From: Kiloniella majae
GTDB taxonomy: Bacteria > Pseudomonadota > Alphaproteobacteria > Kiloniellales > Kiloniellaceae
NCBI RefSeq assembly: GCF_002118315.1
Contig: NZ_MTSZ01000005.1
Location: 1 to 64,000 of the forward strand
DNA length: 64,000 nucleotides
Reading direction: 5' to 3'
Below are positions 17,007-26,534 of this stretch, one piece after another. The notes beneath the pieces are model-generated. The model was not told the DNA's origin. It saw nothing but the letters and a program-made list of their open reading frames with translations, and searched no databases. The position numbers and the translations under genes are program-made. Position 1 is the stretch's first letter; every line of letters begins with the position of its first letter.

Positions 17007-17470
17007 AAAATACCAGCTTCCAGCCCAGCTGCCATCAACATACCAAGTTCTTCACACTGGTCTTCAAAATCGGGCTTATAATCACCTCGGCAGATCAAGG
17101 CGTCTTCCTGCACAGGATTCCAGCGTAAGCCCGTTATAATCGTTTCAACAGCTCGTTTGGTACCGGTTCCGTCATGTCCGGCTCTGATATAAATACCATA
17201 GGGCAATCCCTGCTTAACCTCTAAACAAGGATAATAGATACGATCAAAGAAATCCTTGAGAGCACCACTCATATAGCCCAAATTTTCTGTCGTTCCCAAT
17301 ATAATACCATCTGCCAACAAGACATCTTCTGCATCCGCCTCAAAAGGCGTTCGCACCACCACATCTATTCCCGTGATGTCGGGACTCTTCGCACCCTTTA
17401 TCACCGCATTACGCAGAACCATAGTATTCGGTGAAGGAATATGTGCGACAATCAGAAGACTTTTATTCAT
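17003..17470 (-). CDS. Flavodoxin-like NAD(P)H-dependent FMN reductase
   Basis: A 155-residue flavodoxin-fold protein. The phosphate-binding turn is HIPSPNTMVLRNAV (residues 9-22) and the flavin-contact segment is GTTENLGYMSGALKDFFDR. The family reduces FMN or quinones or carries electrons. It is convergent with the aldehyde dehydrogenase (4-bp overlap of ends) and divergent from the SDR gene 104 bp away. No specific partner can be named. Confidence 0.78.
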   Translation of the reverse strand: MNKSLLIVAHIPSPNTMVLRNAVIKGAKSPDITGIDVVVRTPFEADAEDVLLADGIILGTTENLGYMSGALKDFFDRIYYPCLEVKQGLPYGIYIRAGHDGTGTKRAVETIITGLRWNPVQEDALICRGDYKPDFEDQCEELGMLMAAGLEAGIF

Positions 17471-17573
17471 AAAGCAAAATCTTAAAAGGGATGACTACAC
17501 TTATTGTTCTAAGAACAGTAGGATAACATTAATTACCTCATTTTCAGATTAAATTTCGAAAGCTCACATAAAT

Positions 17574-18287
17574 ATGTCCCAGCAAAGTACATCTCACGAG
17601 AATAAAGTCGTCTTAATTACAGGTGCGACCAGCGGTATTGGCCTAGCAACAGTCGAAAAACTCAAAGATGTTGGTTACCGTCCCGTTTTAACCGGACGCA
17701 ATCCTGACAAAGTCAAATCTTGTGCCGAAAAATTAAACATACCCGGCTATCAACTGAATGTTGCAAGCGAAGAAGATTGCACACGGATCATTGAAGCCGT
17801 AGAGCAAGACATCGGGCCAATCTGGGGGCTGGTTAACAACGCAGGTATTTGGCTGGAAGGTTCTTTTGAAGACTATAGCGCTGCTGATATCCGCACTGTT
17901 ATGGAGACCAACACTCTTGGTACTATGTTCATGACACACGCAATATTACCCAACATGCTAAGTCGAAAAGCAGGCGCAATTATCAATGTTGTTTCCACAG
18001 GTGCTCTCTATTGTCGTAAATCAATTTCCGTCTATGCCGGAAGCAAATGGGCCATAAGAGGCTTTACGGGCTGTATGGAAGTTGAATGCGCACCGAAAGG
18101 TGTTCGTGTAATGGGGTTTTATCCGGGAAAAGTTGATACCAATATGTATTCAACTGCCGGGATAGACAGGGATTTGGAAGTTGCAATGACACCCGGCGAC
18201 GCAGCCAGCATGATCGAACGCATGCTCACAGACGAAAAAATTCTGTGGGGACACATATCTGGCCGCAGCATTAATGACTATCAATAA
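17574..18287 (+). CDS. Short-chain dehydrogenase/reductase (classical SDR)
   Basis: A 237-residue SDR with the complete classical set: cofactor motif TGATSGIG (about 16-23), NNAG (about 86-89), catalytic Ser in VVSTGAL, and YAGSK (the YxxxK pair at about 152-156). Such enzymes oxidise or reduce hydroxyl/keto groups with NAD(P). The gene stands alone between a divergent flavin reductase and a bidirectional terminator. Its substrate cannot be told; the C-terminal region resembles general SDRs annotated as 3-oxoacyl reductases, which is a fold-level label only. Confidence 0.85.
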   Translation: MSQQSTSHENKVVLITGATSGIGLATVEKLKDVGYRPVLTGRNPDKVKSCAEKLNIPGYQLNVASEEDCTRIIEAVEQDIGPIWGLVNNAGIWLEGSFEDYSAADIRTVMETNTLGTMFMTHAILPNMLSRKAGAIINVVSTGALYCRKSISVYAGSKWAIRGFTGCMEVECAPKGVRVMGFYPGKVDTNMYSTAGIDRDLEVAMTPGDAASMIERMLTDEKILWGHISGRSINDYQ

Positions 18288-18310
18288 ATTCAATATTTTC
18301 CACTACTATA

Positions 18311-18341
18311 AAAGGCCTCGAAACCATTTTCGAGGCCTTTT
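18311..18341. terminator. Bidirectional terminator
   Basis: AAAGGCCTCG at 18311-18320 pairs with CGAGGCCTTT at 18331-18340 around a 10-nt loop; T-runs lie on both sides of the stem when read on each strand. It separates the plus-strand SDR gene from the minus-strand phosphonate transporter operon, whose last gene ends at 18366. Confidence 0.85.
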
Positions 18342-18365
18342 GTTCATGTCATCGATTAAGACCGA

Positions 18366-19184
18366 TTAGATAATCGCTGCACGCACCTTCGCGGAAACCA
18401 TTTCACTGAGAATCACAGCAGCAAAAATAACCAACAGAATTAAGGAGACCTGCGGCCACGCCAGAACATTAAGAGAGGATTGCATCTGCAAACCAATTCC
18501 CCCGGCCCCGACCAACCCCAGTACCGTTGATTCACGGATATTGATATCCCAACGGAAAACGGAAATACCTGCAAAGGATGGCATAATCTGTGGCACAATC
18601 GCATAGGCCATAACCTGCCACCGGCTCGCCCCAGTTGCGGTTATTGCTTCAACCTGTTTTTCGTCAATCTCTTCGATTGCTTCGTACAACAGCTTGGCGC
18701 AAAACCCAATGGATCGTAGAGCAATGGCAATGGTTCCAGCAAAAATACCGGGGCCAATAATCGCCACCAACAACAAAGCCCAGATTAATGAATTGATTGA
18801 ACGCGAAGATACGATGATTAATAGAGCTGGCGCCCGACACAACTTTTGATGCGGAGTCGTGTTCCGTGCGGCCATAAAGGCCACAGGTACCGCAATAATC
18901 AACGACAGAACAGTCCCAATCGTTGCAATATTAATTGTATCCCAAAGCGGTTTCCATAACTCGTTGATATAGGACCACTTGGGAGGCATTGCCCGTCCAC
19001 CGATATCACCAGCAATACGCGGGGCATCCAGAACAAAGAACCAGGTTGTGGCTTCTGAAATTGTTTGCCAGCAATACATAATTACAGCAACCGTAACAAA
19101 ATACACAAACCACCGTGTTAACTGGGCATTTCGATCACGAACAGCCCAGATTTTCTGACCATTTTTGTTGATAGATACAGCCAT
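18366..19184 (-). CDS. phnE: Phosphonate-type ABC transporter permease (PhnE, second copy)
   Basis: A 272-residue inner-membrane permease of the PhnE family with about six helices. The coupling-loop (EAA) region reads EAITATGASRWQVMAYAIVPQIMPSF, and the following [19 protein letters not shown] is typical of PhnE. It shares its first base with the end of the preceding permease gene, so translation is coupled. Together with the other permease, ATPase and binding protein it forms an importer for phosphonate, phosphite or a related phosphorus compound. No C-P lyase or phosphonatase is nearby, so the ligand is unassigned. Confidence 0.9.
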   Translation of the reverse strand: MAVSINKNGQKIWAVRDRNAQLTRWFVYFVTVAVIMYCWQTISEATTWFFVLDAPRIAGDIGGRAMPPKWSYINELWKPLWDTINIATIGTVLSLIIAVPVAFMAARNTTPHQKLCRAPALLIIVSSRSINSLIWALLLVAIIGPGIFAGTIAIALRSIGFCAKLLYEAIEEIDEKQVEAITATGASRWQVMAYAIVPQIMPSFAGISVFRWDINIRESTVLGLVGAGGIGLQMQSSLNVLAWPQVSLILLVIFAAVILSEMVSAKVRAAII

Positions 19185-19990
19185 TATTGTAACCTCGCCC
19201 GAATAACGCCCGAGAGATATTCAAGGAACATAACAATCACAATAATCATAATGATGATGGCCGCCGCCGTATCAAATTCGTAACGATCAAACGCCGTGTT
19301 CAAGGTCGCACCAATCCCCCCGGCACCCACAAGACCCAGAATGGCAGATTCACGAAAGTTGATATCCAGCCTGTACATAGACAACCCGATCAACCGCGGC
19401 ATGACCTGTGGCTGAATGCCATAGGTAACCCACTGCCACCAGCTAGCTCCTGTCGCTTTAATCGCTTCCGCCTGTGACCTATCCGTATCTTCGATATCTT
19501 CCGCAAGCAATTTTGCAAGAAAGCCAATTGTTGCAAAAGACAACGTTACAAAGCCTGCAAAAGGTCCAAAACCAAAGATTGCGACCAAAAGAATCGCGAC
19601 AATGATTTCATGCAATGCACGAGAAATCGCAATAACCCCACGACAGACGAGATAAACAGGTAAAGGCGCGATATTCCGTGCTGCACCAAGGCCGATAGGA
19701 ATGGAAATCAGAATACCGCAAGCTGTCGAGGTTATCGTCATGATCGCAGATTCAGCCATGCCATCAATTATATCTGACTTTCTACTTAAAAAATCCGGCT
19801 TCGAAAAAGCAAGAATGAATTGCCAGCCACGGTCCAGTCCTTCGTAGACACGTGCCCAATTTACATCAAACGAGCCAAATGCCAACACGAGATAGATCAA
19901 GCACCCGGAAATCAATCCCCACCGCATCAGGGGATTTTTGATCATCGGGGGTTTTCGCCATTTGCGCGAAGCAGTCATAGAAGCGTTCAT
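19184..19990 (-). CDS. phnE: Phosphonate-type ABC transporter permease (PhnE, first copy)
   Basis: A 268-residue PhnE-family permease, paralogous to the next gene. The EAA loop is [25 protein letters not shown] followed by [19 protein letters not shown]. An N-terminal cytoplasmic stretch rich in Arg/Lys precedes the first helix at about 25-43. It overlaps the ATPase gene by 4 bp (ATGA), a classical coupled arrangement. A heterodimer of the two PhnE proteins is the likely channel. Confidence 0.9.
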   Translation of the reverse strand: MNASMTASRKWRKPPMIKNPLMRWGLISGCLIYLVLAFGSFDVNWARVYEGLDRGWQFILAFSKPDFLSRKSDIIDGMAESAIMTITSTACGILISIPIGLGAARNIAPLPVYLVCRGVIAISRALHEIIVAILLVAIFGFGPFAGFVTLSFATIGFLAKLLAEDIEDTDRSQAEAIKATGASWWQWVTYGIQPQVMPRLIGLSMYRLDINFRESAILGLVGAGGIGATLNTAFDRYEFDTAAAIIIMIIVIVMFLEYLSGVIRARLQ

Positions 19991-20787
19991 GCAACAGCCC
20001 CCTGTTCTGCCTCATCATCCTCATCTATCGCTTCGATGGTTGCTTCCCAGTCTTCTTCACCGTAAATTTCGGTCAAAATATCGGGCTTAAGTTGATCAGG
20101 AGGACCATCATAAACGACTTCGCCAAAGCGTAGGCCAATAACCCGTTGAACAAACATCTGTGCCAAGGCGACATCGTGAATATTGATAATTGCAGCAAGA
20201 TTACGTTCTGCACAGAGTTCACAAATCAGCCGCATGATCTGACGTGATGTTTTTGGATCAAGAGAAGCTGTCGGCTCATCCACGAGCAATAACTCAGGGT
20301 CTTGGATCAATGCGCGGGCGATACCAACACGCTGTCGCTGACCACCAGACAGCTCATCAGCACGTTTATCCGCCATGTGATCCAGCCCAACCCGTTCTAA
20401 TAAACGGAATGCTTCATCAACATCGCTCTGGGGGTATTTACGTAAAAAAGAACGCCAGAAACCGACATACCCCAAACGCCCGGAAAGAACATTTTCCATC
20501 ACGGTCAATCGCTCAACCAGCGCATACTCCTGGAAAATCATTCCCATACGCCGTCTTGCTTGACGCAATGCGCCGGAACCGAGTTTTGTCAGCTCTTTAC
20601 CATTGAGGATAACACTACCCGATGTTGGTTCTACCAAACGGTTTATACAGCGGATCAAAGTACTTTTCCCCGCACCGGATGGTCCGATTAACGCAACAAC
20701 CTGTCCCTTGGGAATCTCAAGTTCCACGCTCTTGAGAGCCATATCACCCGTTGCATACTGCTTGGTAAGTTTATTCAGGTGTAACAT
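19987..20787 (-). CDS. phnC: Phosphonate-type ABC transporter ATP-binding protein
   Basis: A 266-residue ABC ATPase. Walker A is GPSGAGKST (about 34-42), the signature is [15 protein letters not shown], Walker B is [12 protein letters not shown], and the switch histidine follows in IINIHD. The C-terminal tail is unusually acidic ([16 protein letters not shown]). PhnC-type proteins drive import with two PhnE subunits. A stem-loop lies between this gene and phnD upstream, probably letting the binding protein be made in excess. Confidence 0.92.
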   Translation of the reverse strand: MLHLNKLTKQYATGDMALKSVELEIPKGQVVALIGPSGAGKSTLIRCINRLVEPTSGSVILNGKELTKLGSGALRQARRRMGMIFQEYALVERLTVMENVLSGRLGYVGFWRSFLRKYPQSDVDEAFRLLERVGLDHMADKRADELSGGQRQRVGIARALIQDPELLLVDEPTASLDPKTSRQIMRLICELCAERNLAAIINIHDVALAQMFVQRVIGLRFGEVVYDGPPDQLKPDILTEIYGEEDWEATIEAIDEDDEAEQGAVA

Positions 20788-20815
20788 GCTATTTGCCTGT
20801 CATATCAATAACACA

Positions 20816-20838
20816 CCCGACACCTTGGAGGTGTCGGG
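20816..20838 (-). promoter_or_regulatory. Intercistronic stem-loop between phnD and phnC
   Basis: CCCGACACC (20816-20824) and GGTGTCGGG (20830-20838) form a perfect 9-bp GC-rich stem with a 5-nt loop between the stop of phnD (20867) and the start of phnC (20787). On the transcribed strand the T-run lies before, not after, the hairpin, so it is not a standard terminator. A 3' stabiliser of the phnD message or partial attenuator is more likely. Confidence 0.55.
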
Positions 20839-20866
20839 CTGTTGTAAAAAAATTCAAATATTCTTG

Positions 20867-21844
20867 TTACTTACAGGCGTAAGAAACATTGTTAGCCGCA
20901 TCAATTTTGCGAATAACATCCCAGAATTTTTTGTAGGTCATTGGTATGAACTGGCTTTCTTTGGATTTCTTAAACTCTTTTTCCAAAGATGACCCTGCCC
21001 ATTCAAAACTAAAGAACGCATCTTTAATTTTGTCCTGCAGTTCCGGCTTCAGATTATAAGCCACCCCAAAGCCTGTTGTCGGGAATGTCTGTGATTTGTA
21101 AATCGTTTTAACCTGATCTTCCTTAATCACATCCCGTGAGATCATACGAAACTTCACTGAGTTTGCGATCGAAGCTGCGATATAATCTTTATTAGCAACA
21201 CCAAGAATAGAGTTATCGTGTTTTCCAGAGAAGGTCGCTTCAAAGTCGCGATCTTTTTCCATATCAAAGTCAGCTTTCAGGATGGCTGATGGCGCCTTAA
21301 ACCCAGAATTTGATGTGGGTGATGTAAAGGCCAAAGCTTTGCCCTTCAAATCCTGAACTTTTTCAACACCGCTGCCCGGGTATGTAATGATTTCCATTTC
21401 ATAGCCAAAGCTGCCGTCTTCTCGTGCCATAATAGTAAAAGGACTGAAACCGGCACAGTTCACTGCAAGAGGGTTAGATCCAGTGTTAAAGCCCGCGATA
21501 TGAAGGCGTCCCGACCGCATCGCTTCGATCTGGGCAGCATTGGATTGGACAGGGAAGAAAACAACGTCTTTCCCGGTTTTTTCTTCCAGATAGTCAAGAA
21601 AATCAGACCATGCCTCTTTATAAACGGCAGGATCTTCGACAGGTGTATAAGCAAAAATCAATGTGTCCGGATCAAGTTGTTTCGCTGGATCTGTCGGTGT
21701 GTCGGCAATCATGTCGCCGTCAACATCACAGAAACGCGTATCCAGATCTCCACGTGCACAGTCTTGAGCTGTCGCAGTTGATACGTTCACAGAAAGACAG
21801 GCTAGCACACTGGCGCAGCCAAAAAGAATGTCCCGAAGTTTCAT
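20867..21844 (-). CDS. phnD: Phosphonate-type ABC transporter substrate-binding protein
   Basis: A 325-residue exported binding protein of the PhnD family. The start at 21844 follows a strong AAGGGAGGT site; an in-frame ATG 51 bp further up lacks one. The signal peptide spans about 1-26 (DILFGCASVLACLSVNVSTATA). The family core is clear: TLIFAYTPVEDPAVYKEAW, PVQSNAAQIEAMRSGRLHIAGFNTG and ALAFTSPTSNSGFKAP, the latter being the phosphonate-binding serine/threonine loop. An insert with four Cys/Asp-rich residues follows the signal (CARGDLDTRFCDVDGDMIAD). Periplasmic partner of PhnC and the two PhnE proteins. Confidence 0.92.
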   Translation of the reverse strand: MKLRDILFGCASVLACLSVNVSTATAQDCARGDLDTRFCDVDGDMIADTPTDPAKQLDPDTLIFAYTPVEDPAVYKEAWSDFLDYLEEKTGKDVVFFPVQSNAAQIEAMRSGRLHIAGFNTGSNPLAVNCAGFSPFTIMAREDGSFGYEMEIITYPGSGVEKVQDLKGKALAFTSPTSNSGFKAPSAILKADFDMEKDRDFEATFSGKHDNSILGVANKDYIAASIANSVKFRMISRDVIKEDQVKTIYKSQTFPTTGFGVAYNLKPELQDKIKDAFFSFEWAGSSLEKEFKKSKESQFIPMTYKKFWDVIRKIDAANNVSYACK

Positions 21845-21895
21845 CAATACCTCCCTTAGTATTGTATCGCCCATTGGTCTATTTCGTAAGAACAT

Positions 21896-22666
21896 GCTCT
21901 ACATCGGAACACGCTCTTATGAGGTGACATAATTGAAGATGAGTTTATTTTTTGTTTTTCCTCACCCAATAGTTTCAATTGAAGCACAATATACTTTCAT
22001 TTGAAACATGGTTTTCACAAAAATTATAAATCTCTGTTGAATTAAAGGGTAAGTCCTATGAAAAATTCACTTAAGCTGAAACAGTACTAATCAGTGGACA
22101 AGAAATCATCAGATAACGATGCGTGACCATCACAAGAGATGCTTGCAGCATGAGAGTTTTAAATTCCTGTTGCACCAAGTACGCCCACACCAACAACACA
22201 ACCATAAGCTTCTTGATCTACTTTTTAAGACTAAATGCCAAAAATTATTCAAGAGATAGATTCTTGTTAAAAATGATGTTTACAAAAGAGTTTCGCATCT
22301 TACTTTTATATTTTCCTACTAGCCTAGATATTCTTTAAATCTCTAAAAATTGTATTTTTTTCACGAGCTTTATTTTATAAATAGCCTCCTATTTATTTAT
22401 TTTTTCTCTTAAAAAACAAATAAATAAAGAACGAAACAAAAATAAATTTTCACGCCCAAAACATTACCTCTACATTTTATGCATATGTTCTAAAGCACCC
22501 TATGAGCGTTACGAAAATGAAACGTCCCTTTCAACGCCACAAACACGCTTAATGGCTTATTAAGGAATCCAGACCACACTCATAGAATGCATTTTGTACG
22601 GGTATGCATATTTTCATCAGTACGGTTTGAAATTGTTTCCTTAACTTCAAGGGGTATTTCAGCACT
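21896..22666. other. AT-rich intergenic region before the chemotaxis operon
   Basis: About 770 bp with no convincing gene. It holds two tandem palindromes near the phnD end, an imperfect AT-only hairpin at about 22393-22430 (TTTATTTA-type arms), and presumably the promoter of the chemotaxis operon close to 22600. A 71-codon open frame at 22123-22338 has no ribosome site and an unlikely composition. I see no sigma-28 type flagellar promoter. Confidence 0.6.
21974..22006. promoter_or_regulatory. Tandem palindromes upstream of phnD
   Basis: TTCAATTGAA (21974-21983) and TTTCATTTGAAA (21995-22006) share the TTTCA-NN-TGAA plan. Their centres are 22 bp apart, two helical turns, on the same face of the DNA. 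They lie about 130-160 bp upstream of the phnD start and are the best operator candidate for that operon. The binding protein is unknown; they do not match the Pho box as I know it. Confidence 0.4.
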
Positions 22667-22963
22667 ATGAAATTGGAAGTATCCGACCAAACGGCGACAA
22701 TCGAATTAGCGCCTAGTTTGGATATATTTGTTGCAGAAGAGTTGCTCGCTTTATTTGTTGATGCCGACAATAGAAGCCTCGACCTGAACATTAATGCCGG
22801 AGGTGTGGAAAAAGCCTCCACCGCATGCCTACAGATTATTCATTCCGCTGCAGTCAGCTGCATAGAAGCAGATCGTACTTTTCAGATCGCAGAGGCTTCT
22901 GATGCTTTGGTTACAGCTTTTAAAGATCTGGGCCTTTATTCAAAAATCACCATGCGGAGCTAG
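22667..22963 (+). CDS. STAS-domain protein at head of chemotaxis operon
   Basis: A 98-residue single STAS domain (anti-sigma-factor-antagonist fold). Instead of the usual DSSGL phosphorylation loop it has EKASTACLQIIHSA (residues about 49-62), which keeps a Ser/Thr pair at the right place. It lies 6 bp before cheY and so belongs to the chemotaxis operon. In such clusters STAS proteins are thought to receive or relay signals by serine phosphorylation; together with the second STAS, the PP2C phosphatase and the RsbW-like kinase at 37-39.6 kb it suggests a partner-switching branch. Confidence 0.8.
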   Translation: MKLEVSDQTATIELAPSLDIFVAEELLALFVDADNRSLDLNINAGGVEKASTACLQIIHSAAVSCIEADRTFQIAEASDALVTAFKDLGLYSKITMRS

Positions 22964-22969
22964 AAAAAT

Positions 22970-23335
22970 ATGGGGTTAAAAGTTTTAACAGTAGATGATT
23001 CAAAAACGATGCGGGACATGGTCTCCTTCACACTCAAAGGTGCAGGACATAATGTCATTGAAGCCGCAGACGGTTGTGAAGCCCTTCGTGTTCTTGGCGG
23101 TGACCGTGTTGATCTGGTCATAACCGATGTAAACATGCCGAACATGGATGGCCTGACACTTTGCAAAGAAATACGATCTAACCCAACACACAGGCTGACA
23201 CCGATTTTGGTCCTGACAACAGAATCAGATGGTAACAAGAAAAACGAAGGCCGAAGTGTCGGCGCAACAGGCTGGATTGTGAAGCCATTTAACCCAGAGA
23301 AGTTGCTCCAGGTAGTCAATAAGGTTTGCCCATAA
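22970..23335 (+). CDS. cheY: CheY-like chemotaxis response regulator
   Basis: A 121-residue single receiver domain. The acidic pair is VDDSKTMR (Asp9, Asp10), the phosphorylated aspartate is Asp53 in ITDVNMPNMDG, the conserved Thr is in VLTTESDGNK and the Lys in WIVKPFNPEKL. No output domain, so it should act by binding the flagellar switch or by serving as a phosphate sink. Located between the STAS gene (6-bp gap) and cheA (117-bp gap), it is the direct target of that kinase. The DNMPNMDGLTL and KKNEGR regions resemble alphaproteobacterial CheY proteins. Confidence 0.93.
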   Translation: MGLKVLTVDDSKTMRDMVSFTLKGAGHNVIEAADGCEALRVLGGDRVDLVITDVNMPNMDGLTLCKEIRSNPTHRLTPILVLTTESDGNKKNEGRSVGATGWIVKPFNPEKLLQVVNKVCP

Positions 23336-23452
23336 AGCAAACCAACCAGGTGAGTTGCTCGCACCACTCACCCAAAGTCCTGAAATAGAGTTTGGTACAG
23401 GAAGCTGTCATTTAATCGCCGATCTACGATGTTGTCGTAAAAAGGGGGAAAA

Positions 23453-25723
23453 GTGAGTACCAATGATTTTGACCTTGATCAGTTCAAAGCAACTTATTTC
23501 GAAGAATGCGCTGAACTGCTTATAGATGCAGAAACAAGACTTGCTGACCTACAACACAGCCCTGAAAATGTTGACGCAGAGGATCTGAATGCGATCTTTC
23601 GTGTTGTTCATTCTGTAAAGGGCGGTGCTGGAGCTTTTAGCTTCGATCAACTCGTTGGTTTTGCGCACATATACGAAGCCCTTCTTGATAGAATGCGCCA
23701 AGGTGAAATCCAGATAACCGAAGATATCGTAACGCTTTTGCTTTCAGCCAATGATATTTTGACAAATCTCATCCAAGCGGCACAAAACGATATTACGGTA
23801 CCCGAAGAAGATTTTATTGATGTCAAAAACAAGCTGAACCTTCTCGCGTTTGATCAACCTGTTAACTCTTCAACTGAAGAAGGAGAGACAGAAACAACAA
23901 TATCCGAGGAGAAAAGCACAAAAAAATATATCATTTCGTTTAATCCCAAGCCCGAACTTTTACAACATGCAAACGAACCTCTTCTCCTTGTCCGAGAGAT
24001 GAAAGCCCTTGGGGAATTGACAACCATAGTTAACACTGATCGCTTACCCTCCATTCAAAAAATCATCTCAGATGAGGCATATTTTTCATGGGTTTTCGAA
24101 CTGGTTTCTGATTGCAGCCTTACAGACGTCGAAGAAGTGTTTGAATTTGTCACAGAAGATTGTGATCTGGACATAAAAATAGAAGACGAAACACAAAAGC
24201 CGGAAGACGTTTCATCTCAACCAACCTCAGCGCCCCCAATAGAAGACAACTCGACAAAAACACTGGAAACGACGAAGAAACAAGCTGTTGAAGCAATGCA
24301 GGCGCCAACAATTCCAACGCCAGCAACAGTAGGAAAACCAACTCCGACAGGTAATAGCCAAGCTTCTCAACGCGTATCTTCCATCCGGGTGGAGCTGGAT
24401 AGAGTGGACCGTCTGGTCAACATGGTTGGCGAACTCGTCATTACACAAGCAATGTTACGTCAACAGGTTGACAACCTGCCACCAGAGCTAGCCGCCTTCA
24501 TGGCCAAGGGCTTTGAAGATTTAGGGATGCACACAAGGGAAATCCAGGAATCTGTTATGGCTGTTCGTATGCAGCCCGTGAAGTCCGTCTTCGCGCGTAT
24601 CCCAAGATTAGTCCGAGAACTCGCTTCCAAACTAGGTAAAAAAGTCGAACTGGAAACGTCCGGGGAACATACCGAAGTTGATAAAACAGTTATTGAGCAG
24701 CTCTCTGATCCTTTAACCCATATGATCAGAAACTCTTTGGACCATGGGATTGAAGAAACGCCGGAAGACCGCAAAAAAGCAGGAAAACCAGAACTTGCGA
24801 CTGTCACGCTATCCGCTGAACATCGATCCGGACGAATTCATATTATTGTGACCGACGATGGCCGTGGTATCAACCGCGAACGGGTTAGGGCCAAGGCGAT
24901 AGAAAAGGGGATCATCAATGTTGATGAGAACCTTTCTGATGAGGCTATTGATGACCTTATATTCAGTCCCGGATTTTCAACCGCAGAAGAAGTAACCGAC
25001 GTTTCTGGCAGAGGTGTTGGTATGGATGTCGTGCGCCGAAACATCAGTAACCTCGGTGGACGTATCTCCGTACAGTCTACGCCAGGGAAAGGCACCAAAT
25101 TCATCATGTCTCTTCCCCTCACCCTTGCGGTATTGGACGGTATGGTCGTCGCTATCGGGAAAGAGAAGTTCATTATTTCGCTCACCGCAATCATTGAAAG
25201 TCTGCGTCCTGCCAAGACAGAGCTCCACAACCTTTCAAATGGAGCAGAGGTTGTCTCTTTACGCGGTGAATATATACGCCTGGTCAGGCTACACCGACTA
25301 TTCAACATTCCCGGCGCGCAAAAAGATCCAAGTCAGGCACTAGTCGTTGTTGTTGAAATAGAAGGCGGGAAACAAGTTGGCATTTTGGTCGATGAACTGC
25401 TGGGCCAACAACAAGTTGTTATCAAAAGCCTGGAAGAAAACTACGACCCTGTTGACGGAATATCAGCCGCAACAATCCTTGGAAACGGCATGGTTGCTCT
25501 CATTCTAGATGTGGACGGTCTGGATGCTATGGCAAGACAAGCAAGTCACAAGCAAAACACTGATGATGAGATAGATAATCAACCCGACTTATTAACCACA
25601 GATACCGACGAAGAAAAATCAACAACAACAAATCAACTGGCGAATTCTCGACCTGAAGATCAAGAGGCACTTACCAACAAAGCCACTGAAGAGAAAACGC
25701 AAAGATACGAAGTAATGGAGTAA
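23453..25723 (+). CDS. cheA: Chemotaxis histidine kinase CheA
   Basis: A 756-residue soluble kinase. The HPt domain has His53 in VVHSVKGGAGAF; a variable P2-like region (about 170-300) ends in a Pro/Thr-rich linker. The dimerisation helices start near 306 (SSIRVELDRVDRLVNMVGEL). The ATPase domain shows the N-box DPLTHMIRNSLDHGIE (about 419-434), G1 TDDGRGI and G2 SGRGVGMDVV. A CheW-like domain (about 560-690) closes the protein, followed by an acidic Gln/Thr-rich tail. The start is GTG at 23453 after a GGGGG ribosome site. Autophosphorylates at His53 under receptor control and passes phosphate to CheY and CheB. Confidence 0.95.
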   Translation: MSTNDFDLDQFKATYFEECAELLIDAETRLADLQHSPENVDAEDLNAIFRVVHSVKGGAGAFSFDQLVGFAHIYEALLDRMRQGEIQITEDIVTLLLSANDILTNLIQAAQNDITVPEEDFIDVKNKLNLLAFDQPVNSSTEEGETETTISEEKSTKKYIISFNPKPELLQHANEPLLLVREMKALGELTTIVNTDRLPSIQKIISDEAYFSWVFELVSDCSLTDVEEVFEFVTEDCDLDIKIEDETQKPEDVSSQPTSAPPIEDNSTKTLETTKKQAVEAMQAPTIPTPATVGKPTPTGNSQASQRVSSIRVELDRVDRLVNMVGELVITQAMLRQQVDNLPPELAAFMAKGFEDLGMHTREIQESVMAVRMQPVKSVFARIPRLVRELASKLGKKVELETSGEHTEVDKTVIEQLSDPLTHMIRNSLDHGIEETPEDRKKAGKPELATVTLSAEHRSGRIHIIVTDDGRGINRERVRAKAIEKGIINVDENLSDEAIDDLIFSPGFSTAEEVTDVSGRGVGMDVVRRNISNLGGRISVQSTPGKGTKFIMSLPLTLAVLDGMVVAIGKEKFIISLTAIIESLRPAKTELHNLSNGAEVVSLRGEYIRLVRLHRLFNIPGAQKDPSQALVVVVEIEGGKQVGILVDELLGQQQVVIKSLEENYDPVDGISAATILGNGMVALILDVDGLDAMARQASHKQNTDDEIDNQPDLLTTDTDEEKSTTTNQLANSRPEDQEALTNKATEEKTQRYEVME

Positions 25724-25729
25724 ACGCTG

Positions 25730-26308
25730 ATGGAAAGTAATAGCCTCGTAGCACAGGAAAACATGGGCGTACCTGCACAGGACGGGCAAAACTCACATAA
25801 CCAAAGCATGGATGGAACCAACACCACCGCAGTTGAAAATGCCGGACAGCAACAGTTCATCACCTTTACAGTGGGTGATCAGGAATACGGCGTAGATATT
25901 ATGTCCGTGCGCGAAATTAAGGGGTGGGTTGAAACAACTCTTTTACCCAATACACCTGAATATATGCGCGGTGTCCTAAACCTTCGCGGTGTTATCGTTC
26001 CGATATTTGACCTTCGATGCCGCTTTGGACTTGGTAAAACAGACGCCACAAATCTGCATGTCATTGTCATCATCGCCGTTAAAAACCGGATGGTTGGTAT
26101 TCTGGTAGATACCGTTTCAGACATTCTCACCGTATCAAATTCTGACATCCGGGACGTCCCCAAAATGGAAACCCTGATCGAAGAAGAATATCTGTCCGGT
26201 CTGGTTACGATCGAAGATCGAATGGTCGCCCTTCTCAATCAGGAACGTCTCTTCGACACCAAGGTGATCGAAAACGGAATTGCTATAGGCAAAATAGACG
26301 AGACATAA
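25730..26308 (+). CDS. cheW: Chemotaxis coupling protein CheW
   Basis: A 192-residue coupling protein: a polar Gln/Asn-rich N-terminal extension of about 40 residues, then a CheW domain (about 42-185). Family landmarks are FITFTVGDQEYGVDIMSVREIKGW, NLRGVIVPIFDLRCRFG and VGILVDTVSDIL. It links the receptors to CheA in the membrane-proximal array. It follows cheA by 6 bp. The N-terminal extension is longer than in enteric CheW. Confidence 0.95.
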   Translation: MESNSLVAQENMGVPAQDGQNSHNQSMDGTNTTAVENAGQQQFITFTVGDQEYGVDIMSVREIKGWVETTLLPNTPEYMRGVLNLRGVIVPIFDLRCRFGLGKTDATNLHVIVIIAVKNRMVGILVDTVSDILTVSNSDIRDVPKMETLIEEEYLSGLVTIEDRMVALLNQERLFDTKVIENGIAIGKIDET

Positions 26309-26534
26309 CGCAAGAAAACCTAGGACTCTAACCGTTTTATTTTGCAAAAAAACACAACCAAAGAAGGATAAATTCAAAAATCACTAAACTTTTAATCAAA
26401 TAATTTATTAAAACCTGGCTCATTCGAATTCATCAAAAGCCTTATTAACAAATGATGTGTTCATCGCGAAAGAAACAGAAAAAAGCCACGCAAATAAAGC
26501 CAAGTAAATAAAGAATGTAAGGACGGAGATAACG

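Noticed and set aside
21845-21960. Pho box upstream of phnD
   Set aside because: No pair of CTGTCAT-like half sites at 11-bp spacing on either strand.
22123-22338. 71-codon open frame in the AT-rich gap before the chemotaxis operon
   Set aside because: No ribosome site, unnatural residue composition and no recognisable family.
23380-23440. Sigma-28 flagellar promoter before cheA (GCCGATC present)
   Set aside because: No matching TAAA-type -35 at the required spacing.
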